Numbered from the stretch's first letter, positions 1-10,099 are shown. The stretch is 64,000 bases of DNA from an uncultured Pelagibacteraceae bacterium (GCA_902580945.1 CACHML010000008.1:1-64000), one strand, 5' to 3'. The notes: generated by a model not told the origin, from the letters alone. Made by a program: numbers and translations.

Positions 1-1504
1 GATTAAGTATAGTTATTTCAATAAATTCATTGGTATCTTTTATTATTCTATTTAAATTATTTGGATCTTTTTCTTCAATTGCTTTTTCAAGAAGTTCAAT
101 TTTTTCAATTATACTTGGCCCAAAGTCAGATGACATATATTTTACCAGATAAGATTTAAGATCGGGCAACAAACTGTTAACAATATTCAAGTTTTCTTCG
201 TATGTATTTATTAAATCGAATAAATTATTAATTTCTTCATAAGCTGATTTAAGATTATTCAAGCTGTTCAATTCATTAATCTCTTTTTCACTTTTTTCTA
301 TTAAAGCAATTGCATCATTTGAATAATAAGATCCCAAATTTTTTGCAATATAAGATTTCAGTTCTTGCAATTGGTCCTTTAATTTAATTAACTGGTTATC
401 AACTGTTTTAAGTTTTATCTCTTTTTCTTTATTTAAAATTTTTTCTTCGTATTTTTTAAATTTTAAAGACGATCTTGCATATTCTGATAATTCGTTGAAA
501 CTTTTTGAATTAATTTCATTGATCTCTCCGTCTAAAATAGATTGAACGCTAATAAATAATTTAGCGATTTCGACAATATCGAAAGTATTTGTATTTTGTT
601 CAACAAATTCTTTTGTATAATTTATAAATTTCTGTTTTTTTTCTAGTTCAGTTTCACTAAACAGCAAGAGTTTCTTTTTTTCTTCTGCGATTCTTTTCTC
701 TTCTGCAATTCTTTTTTCTTCAGCTATTCTTTTCTCTTCAGCAATTCTTTTTTCTTCAGCAATTCTTTTTTCTTCAGCTATTCTTTTTTCTTCAGCAATT
801 CTTTTTTCTTCAGCTATTCTTTTCTCTTCAGCTATTCTTTTCTCTTCAGCAATTCTTTTTCTTTCATTCTCTCTTCTTTGTTTAGCTATTTTTTTATCCT
901 CAAATTTTAGAAAATAGTTTTCTGTTTTTTCGGACGAAAATTTAATTGATAATGCCAAATAATCTTTTGAAACTTTCCAAGTAGTTTTTTGGCCATCAAT
1001 AAATACTCTCAACTGTCCAGTTTTGCTCCATCTCCAACCATCTGTTTTTACAGCTCTGTATTCTCTTCCGACACCGTCTCTTTCCTTTTTAAAAAGAGTG
1101 TATCCATTTTCCTCAAAAACAAATTTTTGCTCACTATGTCGAAAACCAAGCGGGGATATTTTGATTTCATTATTGAGTAAAAACTCTTCTAATTTTTTTT
1201 TCGGAATACTATTAAGACCTGGAATTGGTCTGATAATCTTTAAAATTTTGGAATATGTGCAATCTAAAAATTCTTCCTCGTTTTTGTGATCTAATACATC
1301 TCCTTCATTCGTTTTAATAATTTTTAAATTTTCTTTTCCAAATCTTTGAATGCATTCATTTATTATTGGCTGTATCTTTATTCTTTCTGTAATATTATAA
1401 TTAGTAAAAATTGCTAAGTAGTCATTCTTTAATATTTTTGCTTCTACATTAGAATTAATGTTAATCGATAGAAAGAATAGTAAAATTAAGGCTTTGCGCA
1501 TCAT
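1..1504 (-). CDS. Exported coiled-coil protein with RIAEEK repeats (partial, C-terminus runs off the window)
   Basis: Own reading of the minus strand: ATG at 1504, MMRKALILLFFLSINSN-like hydrophobic signal sequence, open frame to the window edge; contains (RIAEEK)n. Not in the ORF track because it has no stop inside the window. Confidence 0.85.
   Translation of the reverse strand, partial: MMRKALILLFFLSININSNVEAKILKNDYLAIFTNYNITERIKIQPIINECIQRFGKENLKIIKTNEGDVLDHKNEEEFLDCTYSKILKIIRPIPGLNSIPKKKLEEFLLNNEIKISPLGFRHSEQKFVFEENGYTLFKKERDGVGREYRAVKTDGWRWSKTGQLRVFIDGQKTTWKVSKDYLALSIKFSSEKTENYFLKFEDKKIAKQRRENERKRIAEEKRIAEEKRIAEEKRIAEEKRIAEEKRIAEEKRIAEEKRIAEEKRIAEEKRIAEEKKKLLLFSETELEKKQKFINYTKEFVEQNTNTFDIVEIAKLFISVQSILDGEINEINSKSFNELSEYARSSLKFKKYEEKILNKEKEIKLKTVDNQLIKLKDQLQELKSYIAKNLGSYYSNDAIALIEKSEKEINELNSLNNLKSAYEEINNLFDLINTYEENLNIVNSLLPDLKSYLVKYMSSDFGPSIIEKIELLEKAIEEKDPNNLNRIIKDTNEFIEITILN
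687..866 (-). repeat. About ten tandem 18-bp units encoding the hexapeptide RIAEEK
   Basis: Units such as gcaattcttttttcttca / gctattcttttctcttca repeat every 18 bp from 687 to 866. Confidence 0.95.
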
Positions 1505-1699
1505 TATTTATTAAAATATTGTATTCGATTTCAAGGTGGTCGAAAACTTAATTTAACAAATTTATGTAGTCTTTTTCTTGCGAACCACATGCATAAAAAT
1601 TATAAATTTATTAGGTTGTATTCAATTAAACTTTCAATTTTTTTTCTAATATTAAGTGAAATCCCATTCATTTTTTTTTGTTTTCAATCTGAGGTTTAG

Positions 1700-3541
1700 A
1701 TGTATAAGAGCCCAAATATGAATAATATTAGAAATATTACCATTATCGCTCACGTCGATCATGGCAAGACAACATTGATAGATAATTTAATGAAACAAAG
1801 TGGTTCTTTTAGAGAGAACGAAGTTGTGGATGAAAGAGTAATGGACTCTGGTGAACTAGAAAAGGAAAGAGGAATTACAATTTTAGCTAAACCTACTTCT
1901 ATAAATTGGAAAGATACTAGAATAAATATTATCGATACGCCTGGCCACAGAGATTTTGCAGCAGAAGTTGAAAGAGTTTTAAGTTTGGCAGATGGTGCAT
2001 TATTGCTTGTTGACTCTGCAGAGGGGGTTATGCCACAAACAAAATTTGTATTAAGTAAAGCCTTAAGGCAAGGTTTGAAACCGATAGTTGTTATTAATAA
2101 ATTAGATAAGACCGATCAAAGAGCTGATGAAGTTTTAAATGAGACATTTGATTTATTTGTTAGTTTAGATGCAAATGAGGAACAATTGGATTTCCCAGTT
2201 TTATATGCAAGTGGAAGATCGGGTTGGGCTAGTAAAGATATTGATGGACCTCGAGAAAATCTTAATCCTCTATTAGATTTAGTACTTGAACATGTTAAAC
2301 CTTCCGAATTTGATAGATCTAAACCTTTTGCAATGCTTTCAACATTGCTTTATGCAGATAATTTTTTAGGAAGAAGTCTCGTAGGAAGAATTTCTCAGGG
2401 AACTGCCAAAGCAAATCAACAGATTAAAGCAATTAATTTAGAGGGTAAAAAAGTAGACGAAGGAAGACTTACAAAAATCTTTAGATATGAGGGGACAAAA
2501 AAAGTGCCAATCGAAATTGGTGAAGCGGGTGATATTGTAGTAATAGCTGGATTAGAAAAAGCTAACGTTGCAGATACTATTTGTGACTTGGAGGTTAATG
2601 AGCCAATAAAAGCTACCCCAATTGATCCGCCAACAATGTCCATAAAAATCACAGTAAATAGCTCTCCACTTGCAGGAACTGAGGGTAAAAAATTGACCAG
2701 TACGCAAATCCGAGATCGATTAATTTTAGAAGCTCAAAATAATGTTGGAATTACTTTTTCAGAAAATTTAAATAAAGATTCATTTGAAATAAGCGGAAGA
2801 GGAGAATTGATGCTTGAGATTCTGTTAACACAAATGAGACGAGAAGGATTTGAAATGACAGTAAGCCCACCAAAAGTTTTATTTAAAACTGACAATAATG
2901 CCAAAAAATTAGAGCCAATTGAGGAAATTACTATGGATATTGATGAAGAATATTCGTCTAAAATAATAGACTCTATGAATAGAAGAAAAGGCAAATTAAT
3001 TGAACTTAAAGATACTGGAAAAAATAAAAAAAGATTAATTTTTCATGCTCCAACCAGAGGTTTGATGGGTTATACAAGCAGATTTTTAACTTTAACCAAA
3101 GGCACAGGTGTTATTAACAGAATTTTTCATTCTTATGGTGAGTTTGAGGGTGATATGGAGGGAAGAAGAAATGGCGCTTTGATCTCTATGGATCAAGGTA
3201 AAGCGGTAGCTTTTTCAATTTTTAACTTGCAAGCTAGAGGAGAGATGTTTGTTACACATAATGACCCTGTTTATACTGGAATGATAGTGGGCTTAGCACC
3301 AAAACCAGGTGATATGATAATTAATGTCATGAAAGGAAAAAAACTTACAAATATGAGAACACAAGGAACAGATGAAAATATAGTTCTCACTCCTGTTCGA
3401 CAAATGTCCATAGCTGAACAATTAAGTATACTTAATACAGATGAGGCTTTAGAAATTACACCAAAATCATGTAGGCTTAGAAAAGCAATTCTTGATCCTC
3501 ACGAAAGAAAAAGAAGTGAAAAAAATAATTTAAACACTTAA
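1700..3541 (+). CDS. typA: Ribosome-associated GTPase TypA/BipA (start may be 1718)
   Basis: NITIIAHVDHGKTTL, RGITI, DTPGHRDF, NKLD motifs; length and C-terminus typical of TypA. Confidence 0.97.
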   Translation: MYKSPNMNNIRNITIIAHVDHGKTTLIDNLMKQSGSFRENEVVDERVMDSGELEKERGITILAKPTSINWKDTRINIIDTPGHRDFAAEVERVLSLADGALLLVDSAEGVMPQTKFVLSKALRQGLKPIVVINKLDKTDQRADEVLNETFDLFVSLDANEEQLDFPVLYASGRSGWASKDIDGPRENLNPLLDLVLEHVKPSEFDRSKPFAMLSTLLYADNFLGRSLVGRISQGTAKANQQIKAINLEGKKVDEGRLTKIFRYEGTKKVPIEIGEAGDIVVIAGLEKANVADTICDLEVNEPIKATPIDPPTMSIKITVNSSPLAGTEGKKLTSTQIRDRLILEAQNNVGITFSENLNKDSFEISGRGELMLEILLTQMRREGFEMTVSPPKVLFKTDNNAKKLEPIEEITMDIDEEYSSKIIDSMNRRKGKLIELKDTGKNKKRLIFHAPTRGLMGYTSRFLTLTKGTGVINRIFHSYGEFEGDMEGRRNGALISMDQGKAVAFSIFNLQARGEMFVTHNDPVYTGMIVGLAPKPGDMIINVMKGKKLTNMRTQGTDENIVLTPVRQMSIAEQLSILNTDEALEITPKSCRLRKAILDPHERKRSEKNNLNT

Positions 3542-4185
3542 TTCATCATCTTATCAATTAAGTACAAGCTTAAAGCTATACAAGGACCTATACCGAATGC
3601 AAACATTAAAGTCCCTACCCCAAGAGTTCCACCTAAATACCAGCCTACTGACGCAACAGAAATTTCTATAAAAGCTCTCACAGCTGCAATTGGTAAATTA
3701 GTTTTTTTTTGTAATCCAGTCATTAAACCATCTCTTGGTCCTGGTCCCAGATTAGCAATCAAATAAATTCCACTCCCTACTCCAACTATCATTACACCTA
3801 GAGCTGCCATTAACAATTTCATAATATAAGTTTCAGGAGTTGGAATTAATATAATTGTTACATCTAACATTACTGCAATAATTACAATATTAAATATAGT
3901 TCCAAGACCTGGCTTTTGTTTTAAAAAGAACCATAAAGACAAGACGACAACACTCACAATGAAAGTGACTACACCAATAGATAGTCCTGATTTAATTGAT
4001 ATTCCTTGTGCCATTACAGTCCATGGAGAGTTTCCAAGAAATGAAATAACGACCAATGCTTCACCAAAACCGAACAATATCAGGCCAAAACAAAGAAAAA
4101 ATAATGTTGATAATTTAGGTTTTAGATTAAAAGTTTCATCAGAACTCCACGAGACTTTTGGGATTTTTTTGATAGTAAGGAACAT
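3538..4185 (-). CDS. Integral membrane protein, YczE/YitT-like family
   Basis: Multiple hydrophobic helices; GPGPRDGLMTGL motif typical of YczE-like proteins. Confidence 0.7.
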   Translation of the reverse strand: MFLTIKKIPKVSWSSDETFNLKPKLSTLFFLCFGLILFGFGEALVVISFLGNSPWTVMAQGISIKSGLSIGVVTFIVSVVVLSLWFFLKQKPGLGTIFNIVIIAVMLDVTIILIPTPETYIMKLLMAALGVMIVGVGSGIYLIANLGPGPRDGLMTGLQKKTNLPIAAVRAFIEISVASVGWYLGGTLGVGTLMFAFGIGPCIALSLYLIDKMMN

Positions 4186-4224
4186 ATAATTAACTATTAT
4201 TTATACTTTCTTGAACTAAAATCT

Positions 4225-4911
4225 ATGAAAATGAAACATTTTGTATTGATAATAATTATTTTCATTTATTCCTCAAATGCTATTGCTCACAGTAGTCACT
4301 ATGAAGGTTTAAAAAAAATTGAGATGGATGTTCTTAGAAATAATGAAGTTATTGGTAGTACAAGCTACTTTTTTGAATTTGATGAGGATTTATTTGTAGT
4401 TAAAAATTATACCAATTTTAAAGTAGAATTATTTGGAGTAAAAGTTTTTTCAATATTAAGTGAAACTATAGAAAAATATAAAGATGATAAACTTATTTTT
4501 TTTAAATCAAATACATTCCAAAATGATAAAGAAAAATATGTAAATTTAAAATATCATAAGGAAAAAAATAAATTCATTATTGATGGTTCATCATTTAAGG
4601 GAGAAGCTGATATAGATTGTACTATTGGTAATTGGTGGAACCACAAAATTTTTAAAGCTAATAAACAAATTAGTCCTTTATCTGGGAGTATAAAGAAACA
4701 AACTGTAAATTTTATTGGAACTGAAAATATTTTTATAAATAATAAAGAATATTCAAGCGAACATTTCAAAATTAAATCAAATGATGAAAGCCTCGATGAA
4801 GACAAGCAATTTGAATTTGATGTATGGTATAATCCAAAAAATAATTTAATTTTAAAAGTAACTTATAATAAAATGGGAAACTGGGAATATAGATTAAGGA
4901 GTTTTGAGTAA
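4225..4911 (+). CDS. Conserved hypothetical exported protein
   Basis: N-terminal signal sequence MKMKHFVLIIIIFIYSSNAIAHS; beta-rich body ending NPKNNLILKVTYNKMGNWEYRLRSFE. Confidence 0.65.
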   Translation: MKMKHFVLIIIIFIYSSNAIAHSSHYEGLKKIEMDVLRNNEVIGSTSYFFEFDEDLFVVKNYTNFKVELFGVKVFSILSETIEKYKDDKLIFFKSNTFQNDKEKYVNLKYHKEKNKFIIDGSSFKGEADIDCTIGNWWNHKIFKANKQISPLSGSIKKQTVNFIGTENIFINNKEYSSEHFKIKSNDESLDEDKQFEFDVWYNPKNNLILKVTYNKMGNWEYRLRSFE

Positions 4912-5630
4912 TGGCTATTTGGGGAAGTTTAATTGGTGGAATGATAGGTTTTTCACTTGGAGGACCATTTGGAATGCTGTTGGGATCCCTAATCGGTGGA
5001 AAAATGTCAAGATCAAGATCTGGAGGATTTAGATCATTTGCACAACCACAACAAATTTTTGCACTTTCCTTGATTGTTTTGTCAGCAAAATTGAGTAAAG
5101 CAGATGGACAGGTTAGTCGTGAAGAACTAATTGCAGTTAAAGATAAATTAAAAATACCTGATAGTGAATTAGATCAAGTTGGAAAAATTTTTAATAAGGC
5201 TAAAGAAGAAAGTACAGGTTACGAACCATACGCAAGACAAATTGCAGAGGTATATAAAGGCAACCTAAATGTTCTAGAGGAAGTAATTAACACTTTATTT
5301 TATATTGCAGAATCAGATGGTCATGTAAGTGATAAAGAATTAGAAATGATTCAGGATATTGCAAGAATATTTGGATTAAATGATGTTCAAATAAATGGAA
5401 TAAAGGAAAGTAGAAAATCATCAGATAAGCTTAATCCTTATATTGTTTTAGAGAGCAAACCCGACGACTCATTAGATACAATTAGAAAACGTTATCTTAA
5501 GCTTAGCAAAGAGCATCATCCAGATTTATTAATGAGTAAAGGTGTGCCTCAAGAAGTTTTAGATGAAAGCAAAGCTAAAATGAGAGCAGTTAATTCTGCT
5601 TGGAGCCAAATACAAAAATTAAAGAATTAA
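4911..5630 (+). CDS. DjlA-like co-chaperone (TerB-like plus C-terminal DnaJ domain)
   Basis: Gly-rich N-terminal membrane segment, TerB-like middle, RYLKLSKEHHPD J-domain motif. Confidence 0.85.
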   Translation: MAIWGSLIGGMIGFSLGGPFGMLLGSLIGGKMSRSRSGGFRSFAQPQQIFALSLIVLSAKLSKADGQVSREELIAVKDKLKIPDSELDQVGKIFNKAKEESTGYEPYARQIAEVYKGNLNVLEEVINTLFYIAESDGHVSDKELEMIQDIARIFGLNDVQINGIKESRKSSDKLNPYIVLESKPDDSLDTIRKRYLKLSKEHHPDLLMSKGVPQEVLDESKAKMRAVNSAWSQIQKLKN

Positions 5631-5909
5631 TCCTAATAAACTGGCCATAAAATACATGGAGAATATAAAGGCGAAGACTACTATAAAATACATAATTGTA
5701 ACAATTTTGTCTCTTTTCCTTCTTTGTCTTACAAATGGCTTGTCATCTAGATCACAAATATCTCTTATGCCTATTACTTTATAGTCACAAGTATACCTCC
5801 AAATAGAGTTTGGCATTCTTGGATCAGTTTGATTGTAGTATTGGATCCACTGAACTGTATATTTAAATGAAAGATAGCTTACTATTAAAAGAAGACCACT
5901 AGTAAACAT
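5619..5909 (-). CDS. Small membrane protein of unknown function
   Basis: 96-aa ORF with two hydrophobic segments, between djlA-like and aceA. Confidence 0.6.
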   Translation of the reverse strand: MFTSGLLLIVSYLSFKYTVQWIQYYNQTDPRMPNSIWRYTCDYKVIGIRDICDLDDKPFVRQRRKRDKIVTIMYFIVVFAFIFSMYFMASLLGLIL

Positions 5910-5920
5910 TATACTGTCAT

Positions 5921-7195
5921 TTAAAATTGTTCTGACTCTGTTGACCCTTCCATTGCTGTAGTTGAACTCTTTCCTGAGCTAATTGTATTTGAAACAGCAT
6001 CAAAATAAGATGTACCTACTTCTCTTTGATGTTTCACACTAGTGTATCCATCTTTCTCTCTTGCAAATTCATGCTGTTGAATTTTAGAGTATGCGGTCAT
6101 TCCTTCCTTCTTATATTTTTCTGCTAACTCAAATATCGCAATATTTTGCGTATGAAAACCAGCAAGTGTAATGAATTGGAATTTGTAACCCATTTCTCCA
6201 ATTTTTCTTTGGAATGATCCAATTTCTTCATCAGACAAATGTTTCTTCCAATTAAATGATGGTGAACAATTATAAGCTAACATCTTACCAGGATATTTTT
6301 CATGGATAGCATCAGCAAATTTCTTTGCTTCCTCTAAATTTGGTGTTGCTGTTTCGCACCATATTAAATCTGCGTATGGTGCATAAGCAAGACCTCTAGA
6401 AATTGCTTGCTCAATTCCATCTTTTACGTAAAAGAAACCTTCTGGAGATCTTTCGCCGGTTAAAAAAGGTTTATCATTTTCATCAAAATCGTTGGTAATT
6501 AATTTAGCAGCATTAGCATCAGTTCTTGCAAGAATGATGAGGGGGACATCTGCAATATCTGCTGCTAATCTTGCTGCTTTAAGGTTTCTGACCATAGTTC
6601 CAGTTGGGACCAAAACTTTACCACCCATGTGACCACACTTTTTCTCACTCGCCAATTGATCCTCAAAGTGAACGCCAGCTGCACCAGCTCTTATAAATTT
6701 TTTTGTTAATTCGAATACATTTAGCGGCCCCCCAAATCCAGCTTCGCCATCAGCTATAATCGGTAACATGTAATCAGTTCTTTTACTTTTATCCATGTCT
6801 CCATCTATCATTTCCATATGTTGAATTTGATCAGCTCTGATTAAAGAATTATTCATGGTTTCAACTAATTTTGGTGCACTATCATATGGATATAATGATT
6901 GATCAGGGTACATTTCACCAGCACTGTTGGCGTCAGCTGCTACCTGCCAACCACTTAGATAAATTGCTTTTAAACCAGCTTTTGCATGTTGAACTGCGTG
7001 ATTTCCAGAAAGTGAACCTAAAGTGTTAACATAAGCTTCTGTATTTAAAAGTCTCCAAAGCTTTTGGGACTGCATTTTGCACATTGAATACTCAATTTTA
7101 ATTGATCCTCTTAATCTTTCAACTTCCTCAGGTGTGTAATCTCTTTTAATTCCTGCAAATCTTTGTAAGTCGTATGAAATGTTTTCAGCTGACAC
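5921..7195 (-). CDS. aceA: Isocitrate lyase
   Basis: [28 protein letters not shown] and YNCSPSFNW motifs. Confidence 0.97.
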   Translation of the reverse strand: MSAENISYDLQRFAGIKRDYTPEEVERLRGSIKIEYSMCKMQSQKLWRLLNTEAYVNTLGSLSGNHAVQHAKAGLKAIYLSGWQVAADANSAGEMYPDQSLYPYDSAPKLVETMNNSLIRADQIQHMEMIDGDMDKSKRTDYMLPIIADGEAGFGGPLNVFELTKKFIRAGAAGVHFEDQLASEKKCGHMGGKVLVPTGTMVRNLKAARLAADIADVPLIILARTDANAAKLITNDFDENDKPFLTGERSPEGFFYVKDGIEQAISRGLAYAPYADLIWCETATPNLEEAKKFADAIHEKYPGKMLAYNCSPSFNWKKHLSDEEIGSFQRKIGEMGYKFQFITLAGFHTQNIAIFELAEKYKKEGMTAYSKIQQHEFAREKDGYTSVKHQREVGTSYFDAVSNTISSGKSSTTAMEGSTESEQF

Positions 7196-7240
7196 TTAAA
7201 CCTCTCTCTTTATGAATAAATGACTAGAAATTACTAATTT

Positions 7241-7402
7241 TTAATTTGAGCTATATTCTTCAGTAAATTCGTTCATTCCGCTTGAACCCCAATCGCAATG
7301 ATCGTCTCTAATGTAGATACCTTTAGACTTATGTTCAGAATGCTCTTCTTTGTTAGTAATTTGGTAGTTATTTTCTATATTATTGATTTTATTTTTTTCC
7401 AT
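7241..7402 (-). CDS. Unannotated small ORF, 53 aa
   Basis: Minus-strand reading: MEKNKINNIENNYQITNKEEHSEHKSKGIYIRDDHCDWGSSGMNEFTEEYSSN*. Sits between aceA and the divergent regulator; below the ORF-track size cutoff. Confidence 0.5.
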   Translation of the reverse strand: MEKNKINNIENNYQITNKEEHSEHKSKGIYIRDDHCDWGSSGMNEFTEEYSSN

Positions 7403-7404
7403 GT

Positions 7405-7512
7405 AAACTTTATAATTTACAATATTTACAAATTCTACAAATAATTAAATTTTCCTTGTAAAATCGAATAATTTTGTGTAAATTTAAATTTACAAAATTT
7501 ACAAATTGTAAA
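7405..7512. promoter_or_regulatory. Cluster of TTTACAAA/TTTGTAAA-like sites with perfect 18-bp palindrome TGTAAATTTAAATTTACA (7477-7494)
   Basis: Direct reading of the divergent intergenic region; several copies of tttaca/tgtaaa. Confidence 0.65.
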
Positions 7513-8937
7513 ATGAGTCAAATTGATACAAAAATCGGTCCAAAAATCAAAGCTTTTAGAAGACAGTTAGGTATCCAAGCTAACAAACTAGCTGAAGAAA
7601 TGTCTATCTCTCCAAGTTATTTAAATCTGATCGAAAGTGGAAAAAGGAAAATTGATGGTGATTTGTTGTTAAGGGTTTGTGATAAACTTAAAATTGAACT
7701 TTCAGATTTAACAAGTAAGTCAGATATTAATCTAGAGAACAACATATCTGAGTTGTTAGGTGATGAACTATTTGAAGATCTAGATATCTTAGGACCAGAA
7801 GTAAAAGATTTGGTTAACACAAATCCAAAAATTGCTAAAGCTTTAATTAAACTTGGCGATAACTTTAAACAAAAAGATCATGAAATTTTTAATAAACTAG
7901 AAAACATTTCTGGTAAAATTATTGATGGAAGAAAAAATGCATTCCCTGGAGAAGTAATTTCTGACTTTTTACAAGAGAATAAAAACTTTTTTCCAAAATT
8001 AGAAGATTTCGCAAATAAAATTTTTGACAAAGTAAAACAAAATAACAGAACAAGATACATAGCTCTTTGTGATTTTCTAAAAACGGAGTACGGTATAACA
8101 GTTAAAGATGTGATTCCAAAAGAAGGAAAGCCATTTTCAAAAATATACAACGTGAAAGATAAGGAATTATTACTGTCTGATTATCTATCTCTTGAAACAA
8201 AAAAACTTTTTGCTGCAGCACAAATTTCACAAGAAGGAGCATCAAAAGAAATTGATGAATACCTATCAACATTTAGTTTTCCGACAAACGAGTCTAAAAA
8301 ATTAACTAGAGTTGCTCTTTTAAATTATTGTGGGGCAGCAATATTAATGCCCTACTCTCTTTTTCATAAAGAATGTAAAGAATTGAAATACGATCTTGAA
8401 CTTTTACAAAATACATTTGCAACATCTTTTGAACAAGTTGCACATAGAGTAACATGCTTACAAGATCCCAAACTTCCTGGAATACCTTTTCATTTTTTAA
8501 GAGTAGATGTTGCAGGAAATATTTCAAAAAGATTTTCGTTATCAGGTATTGAAATACCAAGATATGGTGGTGCTTGTCCAAGATGGAATGTTTACTCAGC
8601 TTTTTCAAGACCTGGAGTAATTCAAGCAGCGGTGAGTAAAATGACTAATGGAGAAAAATACGTTTGCATAGCAAAGACAGTTGAAAAAGGTGTTGGAAGA
8701 TATGGACAGAAGAAAAGTATGTTATCTATAGGTCTTGGATGCGAGGCCAAATATGCTAAAGAATTTGTTTATACTGAAAATTTAGATTTAACCGATAAAA
8801 AATCTGAGTTGCCTATAGGCGTATCATGTAGAACATGCGATAGACTTGATTGTTCACAAAGAGCCTTTCCACCTCTTCATAAAAAATTTGATGTAGATAT
8901 TAATTCTAGAGGAGTTTCTGTTTACGTAAATGAATAA
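7513..8937 (+). CDS. XRE-family regulator with IrrE/ImmA-like and C-terminal zinc-type region (short-chain fatty acyl regulator / RamB-like)
   Basis: HTH MSQIDTKIGPKIKAFRRQLGIQANKLAEEMSISPSYLNLIESGKR; C-terminal CRTCDRLDCSQRAFPPL. The tracked start at 7474 is a TTG; ATG at 7513 looks correct. Confidence 0.85.
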   Translation: MSQIDTKIGPKIKAFRRQLGIQANKLAEEMSISPSYLNLIESGKRKIDGDLLLRVCDKLKIELSDLTSKSDINLENNISELLGDELFEDLDILGPEVKDLVNTNPKIAKALIKLGDNFKQKDHEIFNKLENISGKIIDGRKNAFPGEVISDFLQENKNFFPKLEDFANKIFDKVKQNNRTRYIALCDFLKTEYGITVKDVIPKEGKPFSKIYNVKDKELLLSDYLSLETKKLFAAAQISQEGASKEIDEYLSTFSFPTNESKKLTRVALLNYCGAAILMPYSLFHKECKELKYDLELLQNTFATSFEQVAHRVTCLQDPKLPGIPFHFLRVDVAGNISKRFSLSGIEIPRYGGACPRWNVYSAFSRPGVIQAAVSKMTNGEKYVCIAKTVEKGVGRYGQKKSMLSIGLGCEAKYAKEFVYTENLDLTDKKSELPIGVSCRTCDRLDCSQRAFPPLHKKFDVDINSRGVSVYVNE

Positions 8938-8941
8938 AAGG

Positions 8942-10099
8942 TTAATTTTGATTTAGTTTTTGCCTTTTCTTTGAAATTAATTGAGTAAGTGAGTCAACCA
9001 TCAAATCTGATGCTTTGAATATTTCATTAGGTTTGAACTCATAAGACATATTTTTTTCATCATTTGTTTTATCTTCTATTATTATTTCTTTTTCTGGCGA
9101 ATTATCCTTAATATAAATTAAAATTAACCATTCTTCATCTGATGACTCGTCCCATTTTATAAATATTTCTCCAGTCTCAAATCTTTTGTCTATGCATCTG
9201 AATATGGACATATGTCTTGTAATATATCTTTTGTTTAATTGAAAAACTAAACTGTTAGCACTTCTATAAAAACTTTCTAAAGCAAACTCAATTTTTTGTC
9301 TTGCTAAGTTATATTCTCTTTCTTTTTGAAGTAGAGCTGATCTATCATCCTCTTCATTAGTTTTTACTCCAAGTGCTTCAACTCTTTCTCTAATTTTTTG
9401 ATCTCTAATTAATCTATATTTATTTTTTAAATTTTCTATTCTCTGTTGTAATTCTCCATAGTCTTCTCTTTTTTCTTTGAGAGACATCTTCTCTAATTTT
9501 TCAAGTTCTTTTACCTCTCTTATTCTAAATCTTTCGATCTGTTTTTGTATTCTTAACTCTTGTAAAAATTTCTTTTGTCTTTGTGCTTGCTCTTTTCTTA
9601 GTAGAGCTTGTTCTTTTCTTAAAAATAATTTTAAATCTTTAGCTCTTAATTTTTCTATTCTCTCTTCATCTTTTAATTCTTGTTGCTTTAGTTTAAACTG
9701 CTTTTCTTCTTGCAAAATTTTCTGTTTTTTAATTTTTTCTTTTTCTATATCTCTTTCCTCAATTTCTATTAATTTTAATCTTCTTTTTTCTTCCTTTCTC
9801 TGAATTTTAAATTCATTTATTTTTCCATCTATAGATTGAAAGAACTTCGATATACCTCGATCAATAGCAAATATGTCAAATTTTACTTTAACCTTTAATT
9901 TTGATTTTAACTTTTCTTCTACTCTGACTGATTTTGTAATTAAATTATTCTTTATTTTTTTTTTAAGAGTAGGTTTTTTCTTTTGAACTTTCTTTTTTTT
10001 TGAATTTATAATCTTTTTCTTCTTTTTTATTTTTTTTTCAGCTTTTAGAGGAATTTTTCTTTTTTTTTTGATATTTTTTAATTTTTTATTTTTTTTCAT
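8942..10099 (-). CDS. Lysine-rich coiled-coil protein of unknown function
   Basis: N-terminal ~60 aa almost all Lys plus hydrophobic residues, central E/K/R coiled coil, C-terminal globular segment SLVFQLNKRYITRHMSIFRCIDKRFETGEIFIKWDES. Confidence 0.75.
   Translation of the reverse strand: MKKNKKLKNIKKKRKIPLKAEKKIKKKKKIINSKKKKVQKKKPTLKKKIKNNLITKSVRVEEKLKSKLKVKVKFDIFAIDRGISKFFQSIDGKINEFKIQRKEEKRRLKLIEIEERDIEKEKIKKQKILQEEKQFKLKQQELKDEERIEKLRAKDLKLFLRKEQALLRKEQAQRQKKFLQELRIQKQIERFRIREVKELEKLEKMSLKEKREDYGELQQRIENLKNKYRLIRDQKIRERVEALGVKTNEEDDRSALLQKEREYNLARQKIEFALESFYRSANSLVFQLNKRYITRHMSIFRCIDKRFETGEIFIKWDESSDEEWLILIYIKDNSPEKEIIIEDKTNDEKNMSYEFKPNEIFKASDLMVDSLTQLISKKRQKLNQN

Noticed and set aside
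687-866. Short regularly spaced repeats that could look like a CRISPR array
   Set aside because: Units are contiguous 18-bp in-frame coding repeats with no spacers and no cas genes nearby.
989-1289. Plus-strand ORFs 989-1180 and 1023-1289
   Set aside because: Antisense to the long minus-strand coiled-coil CDS (1-1504); no recognisable protein features.
1505-1699. Structured RNA upstream of typA
   Set aside because: AT-rich with no convincing long stem; looks like an ordinary divergent promoter region.
9477-9803. Plus-strand Cys/Phe/Ser-rich ORF
   Set aside because: Antisense translation of the Lys/Glu-rich coiled-coil gene; composition is an artefact of the opposite strand.
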